The notes under the pieces are model-generated. The model was not told where the DNA came from and did no database searches. It saw nothing but the letters and a program-made list of their open reading frames with translations. DNA of 64,000 nt, taken from the NCBI GenBank assembly GCA_963277665.1, contig OY728165.1:1150750050-1150814049 (forward strand). Direction: 5' to 3'. How positions within the stretch are numbered: the stretch's first letter is position 1; each line of letters starts with the position of its first letter. This document shows positions 25,050-35,829 of the stretch, one piece after another. The DNA is from Viscum album. Its lineage: Eukaryota; Streptophyta; Magnoliopsida; Santalales; Viscaceae. The position numbers and the translations under genes were made by a program.

Positions 25050-28010
25050 GCAAATATTACCTCAAATCATTATAAGTCATGGAATTTAATTATGAATCAT
25101 GGGTTTTCTACTAACAATGTTCATGATTTTATAGAATATTTCACTTTATTCTATGAGTAAATACTTGAACTTAATGACTATAAACAATTGGTATATATAA
25201 ATGGAAGGAAAATGTATATAGAAGACTATATCATTTTCCATAGAAATTTATGTGTCACTTTCCTTTGATTCATAGACAACAAAATCATTTCATTTTTATA
25301 TAAATATCAGCCACTATGCGATGGAATGATGATGATAGAATTAATGCTAATGATGAGTTGGTTCTTCCTACAGATGGATTATCATTGTAGGAATTTTATG
25401 AAAAACATAATTATTTTCTAGTTGAGATGTGTAATTTCTTGTGTGGTTTATTATGTGGTGGTTTTAATGTATTTGGAAAACTGAGTATTGGTCACAACAT
25501 GTTGAGATTTTTTTATGTTTGAAATCATCCTCTACGGATGTGTATGGAAAATAATTTCACTTTATTGAGTCTACTAATATCTGGATATTTTGATCTCATA
25601 ATGATATAGATGACTACATTCAATCATTAATAATAGAGTTTAAGTGGCATTGGGATATGGGTGTGAACACATTCAATGCTTATATAGAAAATATATTTCA
25701 CTTGCATGATGCCATTCTTTGAACTATAAATGATTTCACTACTAATGTAATGATGTCTTATTACTGCATGTCCTATTTTTATAACGAATACATGTTTTAT
25801 ACGGTTTAAATAACATCATTGTTTCAATTTCATGGGGCATCAAAGATTATTTTCAATGGATAATCTGTACAGGATGACTCACTAAAATTTTGATAATACT
25901 ATTGATACTGAACAACCACCTCAATGTATGTGAGGAAAATATTTACTCAATTAAATGAAATATTTCATAGTTTTCATTAGGTAATGGATATATTAAATCT
26001 AAAATAAAGAAGGATGTTGACATTAGATACACTTACAATTGAAAAAAGAAAAGTATCCTTTTTGAGTTTCTGTATTTGTATAATAATTTTTACATTAGTA
26101 TTTAGAAATATTTCAAATTGAGAAAACTTTATGCGAAATGATTCTTTAAATTCTTCTAAATATCATTAGTAAGAACTAAGATGACTTTTTATCTCATCAA
26201 GACTTCCTGGATTTGGGTATTCGACCAAAACTGTATCCTGCACGTATTAGTGAAAACAAATGGGAAGTTCCATGTTATTCTTATGTGAAGATGATGAATG
26301 AGAAAAATCCTTTTTTGGATGTATTGGAGAATATCAAGGATACTTATAGCTATTCCAGTAAAAGTTTTAAACAAGTTAATAGAGTGGATATGGAACTAAA
26401 ATCACTAAAAACCCATCATTATCACATTATTCATCATGAATTGATTCCAATAGAAATTTTTAATTTTATATATAATAATGTATGGTTGAAAGTGATTTAT
26501 TTGTGCTATTTTTAGATACCTTTATACTAAAATAATATCCATGTCATTCTTGATAAAAATTCAGTAATAGGAACCATTAATTTTTTGTGGGTTGGAAAAA
26601 GTTATCCTCAATTATTTTTCACCTGCATTGTGCATTTAACAGATTACTATCCATATGAAACACTTCATGGGGGACCCATTACATTTGGATAGATGTATCC
26701 TACTGAAATAAATATGTTCATAATAAAATATTAACTATTAAAAATGAATTATCCTAAAGTTTCAATTATGAGAGGTTATACAGATCAAGAATATATGGAT
26801 TTTTATTCACTGTATTTGTCTAATGTATACACAAGACATAACCATACCACGAGAAATGAAGATTAGAAATATGGGAAAATTAAACCCTTATTTCCATCTC
26901 TTCATTAAATAGGATGACTTCCTAGGTCACATACAGTGGCTACATTATGCCTTGAAGAGACAAATATAGAACATCCCACAATCTTGTCTAACTACGGTTT
27001 GTTTGATGGTTATATAAAGTAATTAATTTGGATATTTATATGTTATTTCATACTATATAATTTCACATATAATATAATATTTTATTATCATCTTTAATGG
27101 GGAACATAAAAAAATTATTAGTAGATTTCATCAATCATTTCCTTTGAGAAATAGAGAGGCTTTTTATAGGAAAGTGTTTCCTTTTTGGTTGAAATAAAAG
27201 GTATGACCCTTACATTAATTAACTAAAAATATAGAAATCGATTTAATTTTATTATTCATATATATTTTAGTTATTGATTTTACCTATTGAATATGTTTCT
27301 TAAGAATTATTAGTGTTTACTTTTGGTCACAATTCTTTGTTTTATAAATGAAAATCTTTAATAATCAATGGGTATATTTTTTTTAAAACCAATCAAGCAG
27401 TAAAAATTATAACACTTCATGAAAAAATTATGTTAACTTCTACAATGGTTTTTTATTAAAGTGCATTAGATAGTTGGACCTGATAAGAGGATTTGTATTA
27501 TTACAGACTTATTCAGAAAATATTGCTATTGGATAACCACTATCTAGGTCGATTCCATATGTTGAAAGATAAATGGATGGAATAAATGAAGTGAAAAGGT
27601 GTATTTATTAAATATTATTGATTCAAATATATCAAAATGAGTAAATTCATAGCTACCAATAAACCATACATTTTGTCATAAATGAAAAACAAAGTGTTTT
27701 ATTTAAATGATCATATGAGACCTGATTATAGTGTTATTAATGAAGTAAACTTAAGAAATATTTTTCATGATGTTAGTAATGAAATTGAAACCGTTGACAC
27801 CCCCATCGGTGTGGAACAAATTATTGCATTTGATGACTCAAATTTTTCCATTATTAGAGTTTATGTTAAACATGGAGTAGTTGTGGGTATTAAATAGAAG
27901 CAACCATATATAATCATAGTTCATTAAATTTACCTCAACATGAGTTTCTCAGGATGGTATTATTAAAATTAATTTAATTTAGTTTCAGTATGGAATGATA
28001 TGTATGTTTT
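25050..28010 (+). pseudogene. CACTA TNP2-type transposase relic (Transposase_21 + DUF4218 + DUF4216-like)
   Basis: This enzyme cuts and moves the element. Three zones follow the family order. At 25240-26170 are Transposase_21 features: M-R-W-N-D-D-D-R near 25316 (normally MRWH), L-C-G-G-F-N-V-F-G near 25445 (normally DGFNPFG), T-I-N-D-F-T near 25726 and D-N-T-I-D-T-E-Q-P-P near 25900. At 26213-26515 a clean 100-residue open stretch begins G-I-R-P-K-L-Y-P and contains S-L-K-T-H-H-Y-H-I, corresponding to the LKSHDxHxxM region leading into DUF4218; I-V-H-L-T-D and W-M-Y-P-T-E-like words follow at 26620-26705. At 27682-27897 an open stretch with K-V-F-Y-L-N-D resembles the VFYxxDP segment of DUF4216. 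Many stops interrupt the rest. The start is not identifiable. Confidence 0.85.
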
Positions 28011-28389
28011 AATTTTTATTGGTTTCGATTCATTTAATAAGATTTATTTTAATTGAAAAAACATGTTTAAAGTGGGGTTTTTAAATGTATAAATTTGTTT
28101 TAAATTATTCATACTAAAACATGTCATGAAATATTATATGATTTATTTGACTTATAAGTTATATGCATGATTTTTAAAAACATTTTTTAAAAATTATAAT
28201 TTTCATTATTATGAATATTATAAAAGAAGATCTAATGAAGGAATTATTTGATGTTAACCAATAGATGAGAGAGTGTGGGTTGGATATTATGCTTCCCTCA
28301 GTGAGTATAATAATTTTAATATTTTTATTTTTCATTACATTTAATTTGTGTTCATAAAATTTATCAATTTTTTAACGAATATTCAGCAA

Positions 28390-28980
28390 CATAATATTTG
28401 AATCCTTCTCATCCTACTAACATGGGTCCTAGTGGGGATGTTCTTAGACCTAGAAGGAACAAATGTATTATTAATTCCTACATTAACCCACCAAAGAACA
28501 CCCCATCTACCACTCCATTCCATCCTCTTATTTACCCTTTGTGGATGTTCCCACACATGCCTCCATCATCATCTCATTTATCATCTTCTTCCCCATAACA
28601 TGTCTACTCCTCCTGTATGAATGTTCCCACCCATGACTCCATCATCATCTCATTTTTCCTCTTCTTCCCATACCATTTATTCAATTATAGAAGGAATGTT
28701 CCTACCCATTCTTCCATCATTAATTTCATTTATACTCTTCCTCCCATACCATGTCCACATCACCTGAAGGGAAGGTGGAACCTATAACATTCCCATATTA
28801 ATTGATGTATCCCAAACCCTAATAACTATATCCTATCATGTATACATCATGAAAATTTATTACTATCTATCAAGATCTTATGATTCTGGTCCTTCATCTC
28901 CCACTCTAGTGAATCCAGATTACCTATAGTGTGCATTGGAATAATCACACCCTTTAGAGGCTACTGATCCTAGACCACCC
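28390..28980 (+). pseudogene. Pro/Ser/His-rich coding relic in the CACTA element
   Basis: Compositionally this differs from everything around it: C-rich on the + strand and open for about 65 codons from 28398 (M-N-P-S-H-P-T-N-M-G, then P-P-S-S-S-H-L-S-S-S-S-P). It is built largely of tandem repeats (28546-28775). It lies between the transposase and the second gene, so it may be the C-terminal tail of the transposase or the N-terminal part of the second protein. No catalytic motif is present. Confidence 0.45.
28546..28775 (+). repeat. Three tandem repeats, period about 75 bp, proline/serine-coding
   Basis: Units begin gatgttcccacacatg (28546), aatgttcccacccatg (28620) and gaatgttcctaccc (28695). 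Each continues with a ccatcatcatctcattt-like block and a cttcttccc block. The period is close to 75, a multiple of three, so the repeats could expand without breaking the frame. Confidence 0.65.
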
Positions 28981-31383
28981 ATGGATCCCTCAAATCTTAT
29001 TGAATAATATTTATTATGTTTTATTATTATTATATCTCTATCACATTATATTAATTTATTTTTTATGTTGTACCATCACATAATAATGATTTTTCTCCCT
29101 TTTATCTTATTTATTGGAATCTTCTACTAAGATACCTGGGTGCACCCATATGCGGGAAAACTAAAATAACCAAAAATAAATACTGGTGTATTAAATGAAG
29201 AAAATTAAATAATAGTTAAAATTCCAGGAGGTGTAGAAGTTTCATGGCCACTTTAAACAACTACCACGATACTATTTCATGGGATCTATTCTCATCGATA
29301 CATCTTAGCAATGAAATCGAGAATAGAGTTTGGGAACATATATGGGTAATAAAATTTTATAATGTTTTATCTATATTATTTTTTTATTTATATGAATTAT
29401 CATGTTCATTGTAGAGTCTGTTTAACTTTCCAAATGGTGAATTTTATAAGGTTGTATGGTTTTTGGATATTTTAGAGTTATGGTGATCATATAAGACTGA
29501 GTTATATTTGGTTGGAGGAGTAGATTTGGTTATGATTTAGAGGGTGTACCCAAATTATCCAACTTCCCAAAAACTCACTATAAAAAATGATCTCATTTTG
29601 GAAGACTGATGAGTTTAAGGTATTTATAATGTTTAACAGTATTCATATAGAATGTAATTCTTATTACATGAATTATATTATTTTATGAAACTTCATGAAA
29701 AAAATAACAAAGATTTAATGACATATCAACAAACATTTAGGTAACACTATATTCCAAAGGATGAGAAGGTCTGAGAAATTTAATATGAATAGAAATAATA
29801 TCTAATTTTATATAGTTACTTATTTAGCTCTCTATATTTTCATGTATTATTTTTTTATTCATAAATAATTTTTTATATTGGAAATCTCTGAATGATTTCA
29901 TATTATTCTATTAAATAATTATGATATACTATAAAAAATTAATTTTAAACATGATATAATATATCCATGAATCAAGAATTGAACAATAAGATATTTTTTT
30001 TAAAAAAAGGTTATCTATTAGTATTTTTATGAGGATTAATCCCCTTTGAAATGTGCTATAGTTTCTATATCTTAGATGAATTAGCTGACAGATTCCTTAA
30101 TCTAATTAAAATGATCACATTAATTATTAGAAACTTTCTCTACATAATTACTTTGTATATTATTAGTGAAATATATGAGTAACATACTGTCTATAATATT
30201 AAATATGTCAATTTAAATAATTACTTGAAATTATGAACATATTATATGTAATATATTATTATATATTTTTCCTAAAATCATTTTATGTCCTCTTGCAGGA
30301 ACCTTTCTTGCCTTATGCGACTTATAAATCCTCTTGATATTTTTGTTATAGTTATAATATTCATTATCATTGAATATCAGTATTTTTATCTTGTATTTTA
30401 TTTCCATTTTCATCTCTAAATAATATATTATATTTATGTAATGTACATAATGAGTACCTAAAATTATACATTGTTTTTTATTATCTTTTATATATGATTT
30501 ATTCATCAATGATAATCACATGTTTAAATTTATGAATTGTTCATCCCATTAAAAGATATTCCCTTTAATCATTATTATATAATATAAAATTATTACATTT
30601 AGAATATGTATTTAGTAATAAATTTCTTTTCTAGTAATTGGTATGGGGCATCGAAGGTCATGTTCCAGGAGAAAAAATATTTTTCTTAAGTAGGATGAAA
30701 ATGGATGGAAGTGCTGTAAATGTACAAACATAAGAAAAGTTTGTAAGTATTTTTATTTGTATTTAAAATATTTATACAAAATTTATAATGAATTATATTT
30801 TTTATATTTTCAATATTCATCCTTGGTGGTCCTTGATGATAAATAAGATGTCATATTTGGGATACTAGATCATTTTAGTCACTTATTATTTGAGGAGCAC
30901 CAGGGAAGAGTTTGATGTCAATTAGGGAAAAACAACATCCCCTCTATGTATTTGTCCTCAGGGGGATTGTCTCAAAAATATAAGACCCTTGAATAGAAAA
31001 ATTATCATGAAATAGTATTTGAGTAAAAAATATATTAATATGAGCATTAAAGAAGTAAACAGTAGTGTGAAAGAATTAACATGATCACCGAACACTTACT
31101 GAAAACTATGTCAGTTATAGGTCAATCACTTCCATCAGAGGATGATACATATATTGATTCATATATGGAATAAATATGTTCTTTAAATTATTCATTGAGT
31201 GATTCCAATTAGTGTCCTAGTGTTAGTGGAGATAGTGGTGGTGGTGTTGATGATGTTGCTACTTCAGATGACACAGTTGAAACTCCAAATTATATTTTTT
31301 GTGATGAGGATGATGTTGTTTCTAATGGTGATGAGGATGAGTATTTTGGTGATGGGGTAGATATTGATCCCCTCCATTTCTGA
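28981..31383 (+). pseudogene. Second CACTA gene relic with acidic C-terminus
   Basis: CACTA elements usually encode a second, DNA-binding regulatory protein that recognises the subterminal repeats. Between the transposase and the right end, short GC-richer blocks (29225-29345, 29410-29620, 30640-30740, 30830-31020) look like exons separated by AT-rich introns. The last one, about 31200-31383, encodes an Asp/Glu-rich tail (V-D-D-V-A-T-S-D-D-T-V-E-T and D-E-D-D-V-V-S-N-G-D-E-D-E) and ends in a TGA at 31381. One internal TAG interrupts it. The N-terminal part could not be matched confidently to the plant En/Spm Transposase_24 family. Identification rests on position and the acidic tail. Confidence 0.5.
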
Positions 31384-31649
31384 TTTTGCATGAAGGATAC
31401 TTCTGGATATTGTTTAATGACTTGAATTGATTGATTTTATGTATTTATATGTATGTTTTAGTATTATATATAGTTTGTAAATTATTACAAGAAGTTGGTT
31501 GAATTCTAAATAAAAAATATTTTTACTTCATTTAATGTATAATATGTGTTTTATTTGATTTATAAGTTCAATTTATTGTGGAAGAGGTGATGTTATTGCT
31601 GCTTCCAAATAATGTCTACTACCAATAAACAAAATTTGTAGAACTGTGG

Positions 31650-31887
31650 GTATTAGTTCTCTATTGGGATAAGTTATACCCATAATTTTTGTTTAAATCA
31701 TGGGAATTATGGAATATCAATGACCATACCCTTGTATTGTATAAAAATCATGGGTATAGGTCTATAACCACACTTATATAAACCATGGTTCCTAAAACCA
31801 TGGGTATACCTTATATCCATCATCTTAGGGTCTATACTTGCTATTTAAAAGTGTGTGTATAAAGTGGTATTCCTTTTGTGTTAGTAG
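31650..31887 (-). repeat. CACTA right subterminal repeats and terminus
   Basis: Several copies of the TATACCCATGGTT core (near 31676, 31725, 31748, 31788 and 31803), in mixed orientation, lead to an inverted, decayed terminal repeat that ends TTAGTAG where TAGTG is expected. This mirrors the left end. Confidence 0.65.
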
Positions 31888-32445
31888 GATAATATTTATG
31901 ATTTCTTTATAATTATTTAAAATTATCTACCCTTTATCATAGTTTACTCATAAATGGTTTATTATTGATTTGAAAAAGGAATTTGAATAATGTTTTGATG
32001 AACAAAATTGGGGGTTAGTGAATTATATGTTTTTGAATATACCATTCAGAAGTGATGAGTGTGTGACATGTAGTGATGAATCAATTATGGGAATTGGTTG
32101 ATTCCTAATAAAAAATGGTAAAGCTATTTCATATGAATCAATGAAATTCAAAACTCATGAAAATAAATATACATTGAATTATATTGATTTGGAAGTTATA
32201 ATATTTTATTTTAAGAAATGAATAAAATATCTATATGTTAAATGATTTGATATATTCTGTAATCATAAAAGTCTACAAAACATACTTTTACAAAAAAAAA
32301 TACTCTACATGTGCAAAAGGTTACGGTTCAATCTAATCATAAATTATGATTTCTCAATACACTACCACTCAGTGAAACAAAATAAGGTAGAAGATTCATT
32401 TAGTAGGATAAATCATGACCCACATTTGGATTGATAAGGATCTTA
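31888..32445 (+). pseudogene. Chromovirus RNase H relic (resumes after CACTA)
   Basis: RNase H removes the RNA strand during reverse transcription. Across frames the expected order appears: C-S-D-E-S-I-M-G-I-G near 32075 (normally CDASxxGxG), N-G-K-A-I-S-Y-E-S near 32113 (normally GKVIAYASR), H-E-N-K-Y-T-L-N-Y-I-D-L-E-V near 32155, N-H-K-S-L-Q-N near 32260 (normally TDHKSLxY), and Y-D-F-S-I-H-Y-H near 32345 (normally YHPGKANVVADALSR). The residues before the first motif resume the RT-RNase H linker that was cut at 21261. Stops are frequent. The catalytic aspartate of TDHKSL is replaced by Asn. Confidence 0.85.
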
Positions 32446-32699
32446 TGTTGTTGGATCTAGTAAATATGGATATGGTTTTTATTATGGAAAGGGAGAAATC
32501 AATCAATTATCAAATGATTGTGAAGCCAAATTTATTTTAAATGATAAAAAGTTCCCAATCCGATGATAAGAACATTTAGAAGAAAATTAAAGTTACGATG
32601 ATTTGGATATTTAATTGCATTAATTTTTTAAAGACGGTGTTTGAAAATTTGGAAAGATATTTTTTGTTCCATCTATACCTTAGCTAAAAATGGGATTGA

Positions 32700-33330
32700 T
32701 GGATGATGTGGATGAATCAAATTTATATACACACCCAAGTAGCACAATGATGTATAGTGACTTGTGGGAATATTTTTGTGTGGGATAACATGAAGCGACA
32801 AATTTATGATTATGAGTCTAGATGTTTTATATGAATAGATGAAATTACATTGTAAATTTATATAGTATTAATAAGAATCTAATAAAGAATGATGTAATAT
32901 TGGTTATCATTGATTTCCCAGTAAAATCAACAGATTTACACTCTATAGGGGAATATTTACCTCTTGATAACCTCACAAGGCTAAATATTAATAATGTTTT
33001 GGGTATTTTTGGAGAACCTCTTTCAATTGTTTATGATAATGATCTATGTTTTACAATGAAATTAAAAAAAATGAATTTGATAGCTCGTGAAAATGAGCTT
33101 CAGTTGATCATTTCATATTTTACACAAATCAATGGATATTCCTAAATGACTATTCAAATATTGGAATAAAAGATGAGGCTATTATCTGTTTACCTTCAAG
33201 TTATGTAGAATAAATATTTACATTTTTTATATTCTTCCAATAATATTAGTTTTAATTAAAGTATTCAAATGGAACCAAATGAAGAATTATATGGAATGAT
33301 ATTTCTTTCTCTAACATGTTATGATGACGT
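32700..33330 (+). pseudogene. Chromovirus integrase relic
   Basis: Integrase inserts the cDNA. Upstream, S-T-M-M-Y-S-D-L-W near 32739 matches the HPGxxKMYxDLRxxYWW entry of the domain. The best part, 32900-33145, is an 81-codon open stretch: V-I-I-D-F-P-V-K-S-T-D-L-H (normally VVVDRLTKSAHF), I-F-G-E-P-L-S-I-V-Y-D-N-D near 33010 (normally HGVPxSIVSDRD) and S-Y-F-T-Q-I-N-G-Y-S at its end (normally AFHPQTDGQSE). So D-D of the D-D-E triad are recognisable and the E has been lost after GYS. A C-terminal extension continues to about 33760. Confidence 0.85.
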
Positions 33331-33763
33331 TAGTTGAAGTAAACTCATAGGCCTAGAGCATGATGAATATAAAAAAACAAAGGTATATGATATTGATGAT
33401 CACGTTAAAGAATCTCAATATAGGAAAATAGTAATACCAATAATTAGATGAATGGTTTATAATTCTATGTTGGAGATAAACTATTCTTGAAATAATATCT
33501 ATAGAATAGTTTTATAAGGATTTTTTATAAAGGGAAATAGAGTAATAGGTAAATTAGACCCTTATAATTTCTTTAAAGAATTGTATTTGTTGATTATAGA
33601 TTTTAAATGTCACCAAATATATAAAACGTACATGATGTGTTCCATATATCATTGTTAAGTAAGTACATAACAGACCCAAAACATGTTCTCACCTCTAATT
33701 AAATATAATTGGAACCTATTCTATCTTAATATTTTGAACTCATCCACATTGATGATACTAGAT
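33331..33763 (+). pseudogene. Chromovirus integrase C-terminal linker relic
   Basis: Between the integrase core and the chromodomain, short frame fragments show the expected content. A Y-D-I-D-D-H-V-K-E-S-Q-like piece is near 33388, followed by the K-L-x-P region (G-K-L-D-P-Y-N near 33548; normally GKLSPRYIGPF) and S-I-Y-H-C near 33642 (normally VFHVSxL). No uninterrupted frame remains. Confidence 0.6.
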
Positions 33764-33890
33764 ATGATGTATTGAAGAATAAAAAAACATGATTACTAAA
33801 GGTTATAAGGAGAAATCACAAAATAGAGGAACCAACATTGGGAAGAGAGGATATTATGAAGAATAACTACACTCATTGGTTTATAAGGTC
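33764..33890 (+). pseudogene. Chromodomain relic at the end of chromovirus pol
   Basis: The frame beginning near 33775 reads K-N-K-K-T, a stop, L-L-K-V-I-R-R-N-H-K, then E-E-P-T-L-G-R-E-D-I-M-K-N-N-Y. This matches the plant chromovirus end (R-N-K-x-I-x-x-V-K-V-x-W-R-N-H, then EEATWExExxMxxxYP). The chromodomain is thought to steer integration by binding modified histones. It is the feature that places this element in the chromoviruses. The aromatic position after V-I normally held by Trp is Arg here. Confidence 0.8.
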
Positions 33891-33922
33891 ATATCCATGA
33901 AATTTTGAGTACGAAGTTTTTG

Positions 33923-33935
33923 TAGGGGGGATGAA
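33923..33935 (+). other. Polypurine tract of the chromovirus
   Basis: taggggggatgaa precedes TGTAATTACCC, the presumptive 3' LTR start, about 35 bp after the chromodomain frame ends. This is the usual arrangement in the group (G-run, then AATG or similar, then TGTAA). Confidence 0.75.
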
Positions 33936-35829
33936 TGTAATTACCCTTTAAATTATAATAAATTTCTTTTAGAATAAATTTAATTTCTTTGATAGTTTGT
34001 GATGCACGCAACAGTGGGTTTAAAAAAACGTCATACTATTTTATTTTTACATAACATTATAAACTAAACATTAAATTAGTGGCTATAAATAAAATAAATC
34101 ATGATATATATATATATATATTAAAAATTTTCATTTTTTATATTTATTATAAGTAGAAATAATAATTATTTGTCCTAAAAATGAAATATTCTATGTTAAG
34201 ATAATTTATTAAAAGAAAATGGTTTCTTTAATTATTGCACACTAAATATAAAATTAATATTTTCCCACTTTTATAAAATTTAATTGAAAAAAGAAATTTA
34301 ATTCAAAATACCATAATTATATGAGGTTAAAATTTAAAATTTTTTATAACATGTTTAATTTTTTGACGAATAATAAACAATATGAAATTTTAATTGAAAA
34401 CATCATTTTTGTTAAATAATTTATAAAGCTAAATAAAAGTTATACCTACTTTTGTAGAAAAATTAAATAAATTTTATATCAATTATTCTGATTTAGATTA
34501 TTTGAACCATTTTCATGTTGAACTTTGATAGAAAATATTTTTAATATTTTGAATATTTTCTCTTTAAAAACCGGATTTCTCATCTCATCTATAAGATAAT
34601 TTTAAATTAAAATTTTCTACTTATTTAAATATAGTTTTGAATAATGGATTAAATATTTTTAATAATAATATTTAATATTATCTAATATGGTCAAATTAAT
34701 TTTTCATCATAATAAATAGTGAAAATGGAAAACATTAAATATCATGGTTAAGGTAAAAATGGATATACTAAGGGTTAAACAAGATAAATAAGGGTAAACT
34801 TTACCTAATGAAATTATTAAAACTCGTTTTATATCCATATATTGTGTTAATAATGTCTACATCTCATGATAACTCTATTTTAGACTATTATTTTATTGGA
34901 AAAAATGTGGGTGTACCTTTTTCTATACAAAAATTACAAATGATCCACTCAACCAACTTATAATGTGCCACCAACTCTCTACTCTTTTTCAAACCATCAC
35001 ACCATTTTGGTTTGGCCAAAAACATAAAAAAAAATCATCCTCCCATACTAGACGCCACATTTTTGGAATAAATCCAACAATGGAAGGATTTGGTTCAAAC
35101 CTAAAGAGATTACCCAAAGAAGAGGTAACATTCTTCAACAAGTGTTTTTTTTATTTCGTCCCTACCTATATATATTATTATTAAAACATTCTATTATAAA
35201 AATCTCATTATATTCCATATACATAATTTTCTTTATGTTAAGTTTATTTACTACAAACACCCACACATCTATTATTTGGTTTATGAAATAATCATTCATC
35301 TATACAATGGACTACCACATCACCCACCGATGTCATTCATTTTTTCCATTACTGCTACTCACAGTTGGCTATGATGATGGATTTAAAGTATATATATATA
35401 TATATATATGATATTCTAGGAATAATTATTCCTCCTAATTCATTATATTTTATATAGTTTTTTACTTTCCACTCCATAATGTTTATGACAATGCTGCTCC
35501 TATGTATGTGGACTACCGCCTTGCGATGCAATGTGGTTCGTCTATCAGTTACACTATACTTGGATGTCGATAAGGGTATATTTGATGGCATTGTGTAATA
35601 TAAATGATATAAGTATTATAATAATGATATATTTTTTTAATGATAATATATAATATTTCTTCTTATCTTTTCAATCCACGAATAATCATAACATCGACTG
35701 TATATGAGTGGATTTTCACCTTCATGTAGAGATTTTACCCTATTTTCATCACCAAATCACATGTATAACATCTATAAGTATATATAATGAAATAATATTA
35801 TGTTATTATCATTATAGATAGGTAAAATA
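33936..35829 (+). repeat. Chromovirus 3' LTR, 5' portion, interrupted at 35830
   Basis: Starts TGTAATTACCC right after the purine tract. From about 34950 to 35132 lies a GC-richer leader-like block ending in agaagaggtaac, a possible splice donor, the same arrangement as in the LTRs of elements A and B. The LTR runs into a minus-strand LTR at 35830, so its end is displaced beyond about 38215 and was not recognised. Confidence 0.6.

Larger units (their letters stand above)
21262..31887 (+). mobile_element. CACTA (En/Spm) DNA transposon inserted in the chromovirus
   Basis: The left end reads CACAACTAGAAATGGGGC, ten of twelve matches to the plant CACTACAAGAAA terminus; the right end (about 31875-31887, ttttgtgttagtag) is a decayed inverted version. 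Subterminal repeats with the core TATACCCATGGTT occur in both orientations near both ends. The interior holds a TNP2-type transposase relic and a second, acidic-tailed gene relic, both on the + strand. The chromovirus pol reads RT up to the left end and RNase H from the right end, so this is a true insertion. A 3-bp target duplication could not be confirmed (TTT against GAT), so ends may be off by a few bases. Confidence 0.85.
18399..35829 (+). mobile_element. Ty3/Gypsy chromovirus (Tekay/Del-like), split by a CACTA insertion
   Basis: On the + strand the order is PBS-like site, gag with zinc knuckle, aspartic protease, reverse transcriptase, (CACTA insertion 21262-31887), RNase H, integrase, chromodomain, polypurine tract and 3' LTR start. 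That order and the C-terminal chromodomain identify a Gypsy chromovirus; the detailed match of the pol segments is closest in my judgement to the Tekay/Del group. All domains carry stop codons and frameshifts, so the copy is old and dead. The 3' LTR is itself broken by a minus-strand LTR at 35830. Confidence 0.85.

Noticed and set aside
26189..26374. Antisense frame over the CACTA transposase
   Set aside because: The sense frame at 26213-26515 matches the TNP2 transposase; the antisense one is its shadow.
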